From assembly GCF_902167145.1 (NCBI RefSeq), contig NC_050098.1, positions 35,706,501-35,770,500 of the forward strand: a stretch of 64,000 nt of DNA, read 5' to 3'. The stretch comes from Zea mays. Taxonomy: Eukaryota > Streptophyta > Magnoliopsida > Poales > Poaceae. A program made the translations under genes and the position numbers. How positions within the stretch are numbered: position 1 is the stretch's first letter; every line of letters starts with the position of its first letter. Shown here piece by piece: positions 10,716-20,973 of the stretch. The notes below the pieces were generated by a model that was not told where the DNA came from, did no database searches, and was given only the letters and a program-made list of their open reading frames with translations.

Positions 10716-11294
10716 CGGATTAATTTGAAATAGCTGTGAGTGATTATTTGTAAAAAAATGACGCGAGACGACCGTTGATACTGATGTTTTAAGTATAGTA
10801 TAGATATAGATTACGTGTATGTGATTTGCAGTAAGCATAGACGTCTATGGGAGAAACATGAAACCTGTGTCTGTGATGTGAGTTAAGATCCACATGTGTT
10901 TTCTTATACAATGCCAACTCATTATTAAATCTAACACAAAGTGTGCAGCTTCCCGGCGAACGCTGTAAACTAAAACAGCTCTAAATTTCAAGTCGTTTAT
11001 CCGTTTTTTTGTAACCTTTTCATGTTGTTTTGAGCCGTTAGATGCTCAATGAATCAAATTGTGATGGTCTTTTTTAAAAATTTCGGTCAGGCGCTCTTTG
11101 CTCTATTCTAGGCCGTAGACCATCTCAGATTAGTAAGAAGGAGCGAAACATGAGGACAAGGAGTATAATCCCAAGGGAAGAGACGACAGCGAGCGGACCA
11201 TGGCAACCCGAGCAATGGAGGAGGGCCGTCATTTCCGTCGTCCATGCATGCATGCAGAGCCACCGAAGCCACCCGTCCCACCTTGTAGGAGTAG
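10716..11294. other. Upstream region of the inhibitor gene, no further gene seen
   Basis: This stretch is AT-rich and without coding signals. The part nearest the gene (11100-11290) would hold its promoter. No repeat family was recognised between 10750 and 11290. Confidence 0.5.
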
Positions 11295-11301
11295 TATTTA
11301 T
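11295..11301 (+). promoter_or_regulatory. Candidate TATA box of the inhibitor gene
   Basis: TATTTAT lies 57 nt upstream of the ATG at 11358, the only TATA-like sequence at a sensible distance. It predicts a start of transcription near 11325-11330 and a leader of about 30 nt. Confidence 0.45.
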
Positions 11302-11357
11302 CTGCCTTCGTTGCACAGACCCTGCGATCGACTAAAAAAACCAGCAGCTAGCTAGCG

Positions 11358-11906
11358 ATGGCTGGAGCCTGGGCACTGCTCATCGTCCTCGCGGCTGCCG
11401 TCGCGGTCCTGGCCGCGCGGCCGGCGTCTGCAGGCGGGGGAGCCGCGGCGGTGGCGGAGATCTGCATGAAGACTCCGTCCCCCGACCTGTGCACCAGGAC
11501 GGCGGGGAAGCACGCCAACAAGTACAAGGTGGTGGACGCGGTGACGGTGCTAGAGATGCAGGTGGACGCGTTCAAGAAGCGCGTGAAGGCGGCGCGGAGG
11601 CTCGCCAAGGAGGAGGTCAAGACGGCCGCGACGCCCGAGGCGCGGAGGGCGCTGAACCTCTGCAAGACCTACTACCTGGACGCCGCCGACAACCTCGGCG
11701 CCTGCAAGCGCGCCATCGGCTTCCGCGACGCCGTCACCATCCGCGCCACGATGAGCATGGTGGCGCAGGACACGCAGAACTGCGACGAGGAGTTCAGGAA
11801 GGCCGTCTCCAAGAACCCCATGGAGGACCACAACAGGTCGCTCATCGAGATGTCCGAGATCTGCCGCACGCTCTCCAACATGATCCCTTACGAACATGTC
11901 CATTGA
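11358..11906 (+). CDS. Pectin methylesterase / invertase inhibitor-domain protein (182 aa)
   Basis: This is an intronless ORF of 182 residues, the normal size for this family. A hydrophobic signal peptide covers residues 1 to about 25 (ALLIVLAAAVAVLAA, cleavage near ASA-25), so the protein should enter the secretory path to the cell wall or vacuole. The family hallmark is four cysteines in two disulfides: Cys36 and Cys45 (eight residues between, hairpin), then Cys102 and Cys142 within the four-helix bundle. Extra Cys116 and Cys169 are present. Typical phrases include CMKTPSPDLC, ALNLCKTYYLDA and TQNCDEEF. Sequence alone cannot tell whether it inhibits pectin methylesterase or invertase. GC-rich third positions fit a grass gene and contrast with the flanks. 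It is the only apparently functional host gene in the window. Confidence 0.88.
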   Translation: MAGAWALLIVLAAAVAVLAARPASAGGGAAAVAEICMKTPSPDLCTRTAGKHANKYKVVDAVTVLEMQVDAFKKRVKAARRLAKEEVKTAATPEARRALNLCKTYYLDAADNLGACKRAIGFRDAVTIRATMSMVAQDTQNCDEEFRKAVSKNPMEDHNRSLIEMSEICRTLSNMIPYEHVH

Positions 11907-11948
11907 TTTGTTTGTTTCTTTTTCCCGACCCCCTACTACGTTCGGTAA

Positions 11949-11971
11949 CGTCGTCGTCGTCGTCGTCGTCC
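11949..11971 (+). repeat. GTC trinucleotide repeat in the 3' UTR of the inhibitor gene
   Basis: About seven to eight copies of cgt/gtc lie some 45 nt after the stop codon. It is a short microsatellite likely to vary in length between lines. No canonical AATAAA was found close by. Confidence 0.8.
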
Positions 11972-12259
11972 GGCCTAAAACATATGTAATTTGATGCTGG
12001 TCGCGTGTGTCTGTCAGTCGATAGACTGGACGCATGCCGACTTCATGCGGACCTAGCGCGTGTCCTTCTTTTCGGTGTTGCCTCTTGCGGCGTGGCACAT
12101 GTCTTGAGACCGTGGGATGAAACGGCTCGTTGAGACTTGAGAGGCACGCGTGTAGGGCAGCCTATATATATGATTCTATAACATGCTAATTTGTGCTTCT
12201 TTATTACTATATATATAGCCATTCATCAATCAATTCAACTAGAAACATTCCTCAGTTAT

Positions 12260-12437
12260 AGGGGTGTTTGGTTTATAGGGACTAAACTTTAGTCCCTCCA
12301 CTTTATTCCATTTTAGTTCATAAATTGTTAAATAGGGAAATTAAAATAGAGTTTTAGTTTCTATATTTAGTAATTTAGGGACTAAAATAGAATAAAATGG
12401 GGGACTAAAAATTAGTCCCTAGAAACCAAACACCCCC
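12260..12437. mobile_element. Tourist-like MITE (178 bp)
   Basis: The ends are near-perfect inverted repeats (GGGGTGTTTGGTTTATAGGG at left; the complement on the right ends CCAAACACCCCC). Inner arms with agggactaaa and ttagtccct pair too, so the whole unit can fold into a long hairpin. It is flanked by TAT on both sides (12257-12259 and 12438-12440), a 3-bp duplication as expected for PIF/Harbinger-derived elements. It has no coding capacity and lies about 350 bp downstream of the inhibitor gene. Confidence 0.85.
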
Positions 12438-12440
12438 TAT

Positions 12441-13526
12441 ATTTGCAGCATAAAACACTGTGTGCTGTGATGCTGTCCGCTGATCTTCTCTTCGTGTTCG
12501 CCTGAACTGGGTTGCGGGGGCAACGGGCATAATATTGCCAGCAAATCGACCTCTTGAGCCTGGTGACGCAGGACCGAGCTACTCATAGCGTTGGTACAAA
12601 GATTATTTGTGATATAAGAATACAAATATGGTGAAATTCGACTGCTGCCATCATTATTCTACTTTTACTAGTTAGTTGCCGGTACATCATGGCGGTTTTT
12701 ATATATGATATATAATTTCTTTGTACAATATAAACCAACATAAGTTATGGCGGTTAGAGACGAGTGCTCTCTTTCTAGAGACCACGGTTCAAATCTGTGC
12801 AGTCCAGAGTTCAAGTAACCGTTTTAATTTACTCAGAAACCACCCGCCACCGGAAACAGTAAATCATGCGAAAACCACTAGTTTTGTCAAAAAACAGACC
12901 AATTTACAATTCAAATTCTGGTAAAAAAACATCGGTAAACCATCCATCCCCACCGATTTTCTTGTGAACTGAACCGGAAAATGTTGTCCACATGGGAAAA
13001 TAAAAATTTTGATAAAGTTTATTTGTAATTTGTTGAAATCATACTACACAACAGATAAAAATAGATTCACACAACATTTGAACACCAAAATCAAATACAA
13101 TATACATATGCAACCAGAAACTATAATTCTTTTTAGATGGTCAGGGGGACATAGTTCCCCACCTCTAAATATATTGAAGCTTTTCAGGCTACCCAGAAAA
13201 CAACAATTAGACTTCTCAATACAAAAAAGCAATTTTATTTACAGTTTTCCCACGACACATAGGTCCACATATTCAGCTTGAGTCATAATAGTCAGGCATG
13301 TTGGAAGGATCATGTTATATGCCCATTCCGTATATATAGTGCTATACAAAGGTATGAAATAAATTAGCGAGAAAACATCAATGCCAAAGAAATAGTTAAT
13401 GAAGAAACAAAAGAAACACACTTGGACGCCTGTAGAAGCATATGGATCCAAAGTGATAGAATATATGTGGCCTCGGTTCATGTTTGATACATATTTGACA
13501 AATTTGAGTATGGGAGTGGAGGGGTG
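12441..13526. other. Intergenic stretch between MITE and element B
   Basis: AT-rich DNA with no supported gene. Near 12748-12800 there is a gcggttagagacgag...cacggttcaaatctgtgc segment with weak resemblance to Pol III A and B boxes; it is too degenerate to call. The last five bases (gggtg, 13522-13526) are the left target duplication of element B. Confidence 0.5.
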
Positions 13527-14148
13527 TGTCGGTGTTTTGGGTCCGACCGCACACCCGGGGTTGCCCCTCAAGGTGCTTTTAGGAGTAGGACGGTGCCGAC
13601 GACTGTAGCAAAATGGTTCGTGCCGATCGCACGAGGGACAATGGACAAGATTTGCAGGTTCGGGCCGCTTAGAAGTGCGTAACACCCTACGTCCTGGTGA
13701 GTATATGAGCGTGGTTACAAGAGGATTCTCTGGATAGAGGGCGCAGAGAGTTTTTGTGGGTGGCTTAGTAGAACAGGGTCGATCGATCTGAAGGGGTGCC
13801 CCCTAGGCCTTATATACTCGACCGTGGGGCAGTACATGTGATACGATAACAACAAGTAGCTAGAAGATAGTGAACCCCTTGAGCTTATCCCTACGTAACC
13901 TTCGCCGACTTATCCTCGCATGGCTCTGTTGCATGAGGGCTTCAGCGCGGGAAAGTCGGGTCTCTGTTGTGATCCGTTCGTTCGACGTTGTGGGCCGCCT
14001 GTGTTTGCATTAATTAGTCTCACGTCTCCTTTGTTGGCTGTCTCTCCCTAGGCCCACGAAAGAATGACCTTACGAATTATTGGGCCCTTGGGCCGTTCGT
14101 GAGGCCTTTTACTTCTTTAGTGGACCCAGGGGATATCTATCCCCCACA
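13527..14148 (-). repeat. 3' LTR of element B (622 bp)
   Basis: Identical in length to the 5' copy and differing from it at two visible sites near its left end (a G/A at the fifth base and a C/T near base 29). On the - strand a TATATAAGG box lies at 13816-13808. A long hydrophilic ORF running through the LTR and its left flank (about 13239-13685, -) is a by-product and not a gene. Confidence 0.95.
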
Positions 14149-14600
14149 AGCCCCCGATCTTTGGGTTGATTTAGAGGTAATCAACTCAAAGATCCAAGGC
14201 CCAAAAAATGATTCCTTGCTGCTCCTCTGGTTTTGATCACTCGTCCGACCGAAGTTCGGCTTTGTGCTTGTGCCTTAGAGGTCGGCATTTTGGATTGTAA
14301 GACTCTGGAATTCATTGGGTGCACCGGGGGTGCACCCAATGGGTGTAGCCCCCAACCTTTGAGTAGATTTTAGAAGATAATCTACTCGAAGGTCTTCTTC
14401 CAAAGGTTATCTTCATTCGTACTCCTGCATTTCGGTTAAGGATTAGTCTTTTCGATCTTGCTCTACGCCTTAGAAGTCGGCGCTATACCGGTTTAGAATA
14501 ATATTCCATGGGGTGCACCGGAGGTGCACCCAATGGGTGTAGCCCCCGACCTTCAAATGAATTTTTTAAGGATAATCCATTCGAAGGTTTTCCTTTCACT
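14149..14600 (-). repeat. Three diverged polypurine/hairpin modules next to the 3' LTR of element B
   Basis: The polypurine tract (read on - as AAAGATCGGGGGCT) abuts the 3' LTR at 14149. It lies in a 16-bp stem, GATCTTTGGGTTGATT pairing with AATCAACTCAAAGATC at 15 of 16 positions. Diverged copies of the tract recur at 14347 and 14541, each followed by its own inverted repeat. Between them stand hairpins CATTGGGTGCACC / GGTGCACCCAATG (14313-14341) and a near copy (14507-14535). Confidence 0.8.
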
Positions 14601-15204
14601 TGCGGAAACTGGCATGAGGCTATTTTGCATTATGCTTTGGAGGTCAGCATTATGTCATCAATATTTTGCTGCCCAGGTCAGCGTATATTTTGTCTTTAGC
14701 AGCCGAGTTTGCAATCCATCCATATCTTGCTAGGTAGTGCAATTTATTTGCTTCTGCGATTGATTGGACGTTTGACGGACGTTCTCTGTCTAGTCTTCAC
14801 GTCGCTTCTGTCGGCCATATCTTGTACTTTGCTGGTTATATTTGGCTTTCCTCTGATCCTTACTGATATCTCATTTTTGTCTTGAGGTATTCACTGCATG
14901 CTCTGCACAGATGTGACCGTTTGAAAAATATACCGATAATTCCTGGGCGTCCCCCCCCAATGGGTGTGGGCAAGGGACGGCTTGGTGCGCTGAGTGTTTT
15001 AGCCGGTTGCCTCTGAGTAGTAATGCGATGGGACGGCTAGTGTAATCATATCCTTCGCGCTGTTGACTGGAGTCCCAATGGGTGTAGTGTTGCATGAAAC
15101 GGCGTCCGCCGTCTGACGTGTCTTCGGGTGGGTGGAAGTGCTTATTGAATGCCTTGCGACTGTTCAGTGACCGCGGTTAGAAGTGAGCGGTTGCCTTTCC
15201 CTTC
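14601..15204. other. Promoter-side spacer of the acidic antisense ORF, element B
   Basis: No coding signal was seen. It holds scattered 'caatgggtgt' phrases related to the hairpin modules and leads into the TATAAATA box at 15205. Confidence 0.5.
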
Positions 15205-15212
15205 TATAAATA
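15205..15212 (+). promoter_or_regulatory. TATA box of the acidic antisense ORF, element B
   Basis: TATAAATA lies 91 nt upstream of ATG 15296 on the + strand, opposite to the element's own transcription. Its counterpart in element B2 is split by a Helitron at 36407. Confidence 0.65.
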
Positions 15213-15295
15213 ACCCCTTTGCTTCTCTGGTTTCTTCACATCTCTTCGCTGCTCCTTACTGCTTCTTCCCTTTCTTCTCTCCCAAAGCTTTAACC

Positions 15296-15772
15296 ATGGG
15301 CAAGAACAACAAGCGTAAGCGTGAACCGACTCCTCCATCGGAGGAGTTTGGTGACTCGGAGTACTCGGAGGAGGAGTTCTCCTCCGAGCCCGAGGGGTCT
15401 TCGGCTCCCGTCTCTCCCCCGGCGTCGTCCGATGACTCGGACGACTCCCAGGGGATAGCCGCGGAGGTCTGGACATACATCCGGGCCGTCGAGCGCGCCG
15501 GGCTCGAAGGCTCGGATGAGTCGGAGTACTCCTCGGATGAGGAGGACTCGGACGGCGGCGACGAGGGTGAAGACGACGACGACGACGACGACGATGATGA
15601 CGACGACGGCGGCAGCAGTGGCAGGGGCGGCGGCGACGGCAGGGGCAGCACCAAGGGCAGCAGCAGGGGCAGCACCAAGGGCAGCAACGGCGGCAGCGGG
15701 GACAGCACCAGGGGCAGCAGCAGGGGCAGCACCAAGGGCGGCGGCGGCGGCAGGGGCAGGGCCAGTGGCTAG
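15296..15772 (+). CDS. Small acidic antisense ORF (158 aa), element B
   Basis: The start is ATG 15296 in a good plant context (aaccATGGgc). Residues 1-110 hold a basic start (MGKNNKRKRE), then Ser/Glu-rich acidic blocks (EYSEEEF, SDDSDDSQG) and a short ordered-looking stretch AAEVWTYIRAVERAGLEG. The tail is low complexity: about 12 Asp, then Gly/Ser-rich repeats of the GSTKGS kind. Element B2 carries a homologue of 142 aa that keeps the N-terminal half and differs mainly in the Gly/Ser tail. Keeping the ordered stretch while the tail drifts suggests a real protein. No function can be assigned; an acidic nuclear or chromatin-associated factor is only a guess. Confidence 0.55.
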   Translation: MGKNNKRKREPTPPSEEFGDSEYSEEEFSSEPEGSSAPVSPPASSDDSDDSQGIAAEVWTYIRAVERAGLEGSDESEYSSDEEDSDGGDEGEDDDDDDDDDDDDGGSSGRGGGDGRGSTKGSSRGSTKGSNGGSGDSTRGSSRGSTKGGGGGRGRASG

Positions 15773-16040
15773 GTGCCACTGGTCTTCTTAGATATTAGTA
15801 TAGTTTAGTATAGATAAAATAATGTAGTAGTAATTAGTGTAGTATAATGTAGTTTAGTAGTAGTAGTAATGTAAAGTAGAATTAGGGAAGTACCAACTCA
15901 TAAAGAGTTGGTTTGTAAGCTTGTCAACTTCCCTTTAATGAAGATTGCCGTTTTATCCCTTCTTTTTGATGACTTGTCACTGCTTTTGCTGAATGTTGAA
16001 CCGATTCTTTTGATATAGTAGCAACAGCGCCGAGCGATTG
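15773..16040 (+). other. 3' flank of the acidic ORF, AT-rich
   Basis: An agtagtaatgta-type low-complexity 3' region with taatgaag near 15940. No other gene was seen. The B2 copy holds a longer (agt)n run at about 39140-39181. Confidence 0.5.
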
Positions 16041-16082
16041 TGAAGATTGATATCAGCGTTTTAGAAGTAACACTGAGCAATC

Positions 16083-16530
16083 GAACACAAGATCAGCGTT
16101 TTAGAGGCAATGCCGAGTGATAGAAGGTCGGCATCGGCATTTTAGAAGTAATGCCAAGCGACAAAATACGGGGTCGGCGCTTTAGATGCAGCGCCGAGTG
16201 ATTGATGGTCGGCGTCGGCATTTTAGAAGTAATGCCGAGCGATTGAACACGTGGTCGGCGTTTCAGAGGCAGCGCCGAGTGATTGATGGTCGGCGTCGGC
16301 ATTTTAGAAGTAATGCCGAGCGATTGAACACGTGGTCGGCGTTTTAGAGGCAGCGCCGAGTGATTGAAGGTCGGCGTCGGCATTTTAGAAGTAATGCCGA
16401 GCGATTGAACACGTGGTCGGCGCTTTAGAGGCAGCGCCGAGTGATTGAAGGTCGGCGTCGGCATTTTAGAAGCAATGCCGAGCGATTGAACACGTGGCCG
16501 GCGTTTTAGAGGCAGCGCCGAGTGATAGCC
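16083..16530. repeat. 81-bp tandem array upstream of the main antisense gene, element B
   Basis: Units containing tcggcgtcggcatttt start near 16209, 16290, 16371 and 16452, giving an 81-bp period. Each unit consists of two related half units (ttttagaagtaatgccgagcg and ttttagaggcagcgccgagtg). The sequence differs from the 81-bp array of element A and lies on the promoter side of the antisense gene. A related, more diverged array lies at 39540-39790 in B2. Confidence 0.9.
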
Positions 16531-16806
16531 AGCTTCTCAAGTTAATCTGAGGAAAACGGCTGAGTGATGAGGTGGCACATCGGCTTTCTTGGAAATAACT
16601 GTTAGATATCCACGTGGCATGCTGGGATTTCGGAGATGACCGCCGGGTGATGACTGGGCACTTTTGAAAAGGTATCTGGCTCAAGAATATCCCTTAAGAG
16701 TCGCGCTTTTAGCCGCCTTTGCTTTCCGTGCCCTAGTTCTTGCATTTCCGCATCTGAGTCTTCTCTGCCACTCACCTCCTGCTCTGTTTCGCCAGCGAGA
16801 GACAAG

Positions 16807-19800
16807 ATGGCGCCCAAGAGGAAAACCGCGAACTCGTCTGCTGCAGTGATCCCCACCATCGACCCCAACAGTCAGTTACCCTTCGCAGGTAACCATATGT
16901 CTGTGATTTCTGAAGTTGAGCTTCTCCGCCTTGTTTCCATCGGGGTTCTCCCTCCACGGGAACTCTGTTCTTGGCGTTCTTGCCATGGGACCACTGTCCC
17001 AACCGAAGATACCCACGAGTCAGTGGTTTACACTCCTTTTCTTCTTCGCGGCCTCGGCCTTCCCATATCTCCTTTTTTCCGTGGTATCCTTGATTTTTAT
17101 CACATCAACCTGACTCACTTGAACCCTAACTCCATTCTCCAAATCTCTATTTTCGTTCACCTTTGCGAAGCTTATCTTGGCGTGCTTCCGCATTTTGGCT
17201 TGTGGAAGTATCTGTATCACTGCCGTCCTGGGATGGCCGGGGGGCAGCATCAATTGGTCGGAGGTGCCAGTTTAGAGATGCGCCGGGGGCGGAAGACCGA
17301 GTATCTCGAGATACCCCTCAAGGACAGCATTAAAGGTTGGCGTCTGGAGTGGTTTATAATGGATAATTATGGAAATTCTCTCCCTCCTCGCTCAGGGAGA
17401 CAGGCAGACGTTCGTACTCCGAGTTGGACTGAGTCTCCCACGGACCAAGAGGTAGCCGAGGCGGGCGTGTTGCTCACTGAGGTTGGATTACTGAAAGAGA
17501 GAGGTCTGACTGCCGAAGCCGTGGTCACAGACTTTGTTTTCAAAAACATTCAGCCGCTGAAGGACAGGGCCTATCCGGCATATCTTTACCGAGGGCTGGC
17601 CGACTCGACTCGAGTTACTAATAGGAGAATTCCTTCTGTTGATTTGGTGAGCCGACTCGAGATGATCCTCAGGGGTAAGGTTTCAAACGTTGGAGCTCCA
17701 GTGGCATACTCGGCTTGGAAGCTGCCTTCTCCCAAAGATTTCATTCTTTTTGTGTCCAATCCGCCCGTGACAGATAGCAATTTGGGTCTTAGAGTTCGAC
17801 CTTCTGCTGAAGAGGTCCGTTCCTTAGTTGCTTCGCTCGGGGAGATACCTGATGATGAACGGCAGATTTATTTTGAAGTGCCCCTGAACCCTAGTGACGC
17901 AGACATAAATGACATGCTCGATCTGCTAGCTGAGGATTCATCTGATACTGCTCCTGATGGTACATTGGCAGTGGTGCCGCTTCCAGAGGTTGATGCGACC
18001 TTGGATGTCTCGAAACCTGCCGATACTCGCCCGAGGCGTCCCAGCCGAACTAGTCAGCCCGAGCCTTCTGCTGATGAGCAGAAAAGGAAAAGAAGACGCC
18101 TCCGGCGAGTGTCTAGCTTTGATGAGGATGCCAGCACCTTAGCTCCTACTGCTGAAGAAGTGACTACAACTGGTCTTGCTGACATTGATCCCAATGGGTG
18201 TGCTCCGCCCGCTGCTGATGAGGATGCTGTTTGTGCTGTTGCTGTGGAAGATGAGGAGGAAGAGAATGAAACTCCATTAACTCGGAAGAACAGTCGTCAG
18301 TTCGTCGCTAGCGGTGGTAGTAGTGGGGTTCCTTCTCCTGCCTTGTCTGCTCTTATTGGTCTGCAAGAACTGTCCATGGCCAATTTTGATCAAGCTCTAG
18401 AGGATATGGTCCCTGAGAACTTGCTGTTGGAACCTGCGGACGTTGATGCAACAGAAACTTGTGCAGCCGTGCCAGATGCTGGGTTGAGGTCATCCCGTGC
18501 CTCGTCGACCTTAGAGCACGATCTCGAGGGCCGGGATAATGACTTGGACCGTCCTGATCCTGTGGAAACAGCTGAAGGCCCGTCGACCTTAGAGGTGGTC
18601 ACGACAGAGAGCTTGGATCCTTTGAATAGTGCTGACATGTGCCCAGCCCCCGAGGGTGTCGCCGGGGAGGGCTCAACTCAGGCGAGGAGTGTAGGCCACT
18701 ACCCAGCCCCCGAGGGTGTTGCCGGGGGTGACCCGGCTCAAGTGGGCAGTGCCAACCTTGACCCAGCCCCCGAGGGTGTCCGAGCGGGGTCTCCCTCCTG
18801 CACTTCCATGGATGTTCATGTGGGTTCACCTCCACACTCTGGCGGCATGATGGTGGCTCGGACTCCGGATCAGGGGGTCGCTTTGGAGGGCAGCATCCCC
18901 ACTGGTCTGGAGTTAAACTCTGCTGAATGTACTGAGCTTGTTCCTGCTGGTCTGCTGCAACCTGCTTCGAGTGGTGGTCTGGCACCTGGTCATCAGCCGA
19001 TTTCGAATGATTTGGGGATCCCTTCGCTTTTCTCCAACCTCCAGGTGCTGTGCTGTGCTTTAGTTGGATCTTTATGTTGCGTGAATTGTTGCCATTATGA
19101 TCATCCGCTCTTCTTATCAGGCTTTGGTGGATGGAATGGTCGGCCAGCTGAAGTCGCAGGGTGCTTCCATCCCGGAGGTGGCTTCATCTCTTGAGCGTTG
19201 GAATCCGGTGTTGCTTCGGAGTCGTGTATCTGAGTTGGAGGCCGCCAATGCTGGTTAGTGTCCTTTCTTCTTCTCCTTTGTTCTTGCCCGTGGATTGTTT
19301 TACCTTCTGACCTCATTTTGTTTGAATACTTGTTGATAGGGATGACTCGGCAGATCACAGTTCTTGAAGAAAAACACTCTCAAGATCAAGCCGAAATGGC
19401 TCGACGATGCGCTGACTTCGAGGAGAAGTATTCTCAAAGTCAGATCGAGTTGAGTCAGGTCTCTACGGCTTTGGATGATGCCAACGCTCTGAGTTCCTCC
19501 CTTCATGTCCAGCTTGACTCTGAGAAGGTAGCTTACGAATCTGTGCTTCGCCTTATGATGTTCTTGGATTCTGAATGAGTTGATTTTTGCTTGTAGGAGG
19601 AAAAACGCATCCTTGCCGCTTCTCGCGATAACTTGGACAGATTGTACCGAGATTCCAGCAACTCGCTGACCATCTTGGAGAGGAGCCACCGTTTTACTAT
19701 GGAGGAGCTTGACAATCAGCGCCGTCAACTGCAAGAATCCTCGGATGAAGTAGCCCGCCTTACACAGTTGCTATCGGCAAAGGATGCCACCATCAAGGGA

Positions 19801-20058
19801 CTCCGAGCTTCTAAGAAATCCATTGCTCAGGAGTTAGAAACTGCTCAGCAGGCTGTTAAAGTTGCTGAAGAAGCTGCTGTCACTTTTAAAGCTCAGCGCG
19901 ATAAGGCCCTGGACAAGGCCATTCGAGCAGGACGAATCTTGATGAGAAGACCCGGCGTGGCTGTCCCTGAAGATATAAAAGCCGACGTGAATGCTGCCCC
20001 TGATTCCTCGAATCGCCCTTCTTCGTCAGTCGTTCCTGAGAAAGACATTAGAAAATAA
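16807..20058 (+). CDS. Four-exon antisense gene of element B: Transposase_28-like domain plus coiled coil (1006 aa)
   Basis: Exons are 16807-19044, 19121-19253, 19340-19527 and 19597-20058. All introns are GT-AG (76, 86 and 69 nt) and phases fit, giving 3021 nt without a stop. The start is ATG 16807 (MAPKRKTA, basic). Residues of about 40-230 resemble the plant 'putative gypsy type transposon' domain (LLRGLGLPISPFFRG, HLNPNSILQISIF, LGVLPHFGLWKY, RLEWFIMDN). A Lys/Arg patch QKRKRRRLRR could be a nuclear signal. The acidic middle carries three PAPEGV repeats. Exons 3-4 are coiled coil (EEKHSQDQAEM, LEETAQQAV-like heptads) and end MRRPGVAVPEDI. Element B2 has the same exon lengths for exons 2-4 (133, 188 and 462 nt). 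It runs opposite to gag-pol; function unknown. Confidence 0.8.
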
Positions 20059-20285
20059 AGAAACAGTTCGCGTGCTCTGAGCGCGCAGTTAGCATGATCA
20101 AGTATCGACTTATCATTCGAATGACGTTATTACTCCCTTATTGTATCAGAAATTATTAGTTTGCAAGTTTGTGGTAACGCTGTATGATGATTATGAAGTT
20201 TGTTTGTGGGATATGGAGATCATCCCTTGAACTGCATAAGTGTGAGTATGCTATACTGGTTCAAACCATCAATTACTTTTAGCCG
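20059..20285 (+). other. 3' flank of the antisense gene, element B
   Basis: AATAAA overlaps the stop region (about 20054-20060). No further gene was seen before the tandem array. Confidence 0.5.
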
Positions 20286-20866
20286 GTAACTTCCGTTAGT
20301 AGGGCATAGTGGTCACCCCCGGTAGAGTAAGCGTGAGCATGTTGCACCGCCTCAAGTCGTTGCCGACTTAAGTCGATTGCTCCGTTCGTAGGGCATAGTG
20401 GTCACCCCGAGTTAAGTAAGCGTGAGCATGTTGCACCGCCTTAAGTCGTTGCCGACTTAAGCCGATTGCTCCGTTCGTAGGGCATAGTGGTCACCCCGAG
20501 TTAAGTAAGCGTGAGCATGTTGCACCGCCTTAAGTCGTTGCCGACTTAAGCCGATTGCTCCGTTCGTAGGGCATAGTGGTCACCCCGAGTTAAGTAAGCG
20601 TGAGCATGTTGCACCGCCTTAAGTCGTTGCCGACTTAAGCCGATTGCTCCGTTCGTAGGGCATAGTGGTCACCCCGAGTTAAGTAAGCGTGAGCATGTTG
20701 CACCGCCTTAAGTCGTTGCCGACTTAAGCCGATTGCTCCGTTCGTAGGGCATAGTGGTCACCCCGAGTTAAGTAAGCGTGAGCATGTTGCACCGCCTTAA
20801 GTCGTTGCCGACTTAAGCCGATTGCTCCGTTCGTAGGGCATAGTGGTCACCCCGAGTTAAGTAAGA
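20286..20866. repeat. 89-bp tandem array between antisense gene and pol, element B
   Basis: About six and a half nearly identical units with gccgattgctccg, starting near 20461, 20550 and 20639, give an 89-bp period. It fills the space between the 3' end of the antisense gene (20058) and the 3' end of pol (20974), so it sits where the two transcripts converge. Some 45 nt beyond it, an AATAAA on - (20916-20911) could end the sense transcript just after pol. Confidence 0.95.
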
Positions 20867-20973
20867 ATGCAAGTCAATCATAAATGAGTCAAGTATCTTT
20901 GAAATCTCTCTTTATTGATGACATATTTCCTTTATACAGAATACATGGTCACCCTGGCTGTTTTGAGATACAG

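Noticed and set aside
11489..12098. Overlapping ORFs in other frames of the inhibitor gene
   Set aside because: Arg/Gly-rich shadow frames caused by the high GC content. Only the 11358 frame has a signal peptide and the family cysteines.
12748..12800. Second tRNA-like segment
   Set aside because: Only weak box similarity, no pairing end stem and no terminator.
13239..13685. ORF in the LTR of element B, repeated at 26990-27190 and in related form at 34621-34911 and 45789-46064
   Set aside because: It is a fixed reading frame of the LTR (MLRTSKRPEP or MLRISKRPEP-like). It recurs with every LTR copy and runs into unrelated flanks, so it is a by-product.
20286..20866. CRISPR-like appearance of the 89-bp array
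   Set aside because: Units are head to tail with no unique spacers, and the genome is a plant.
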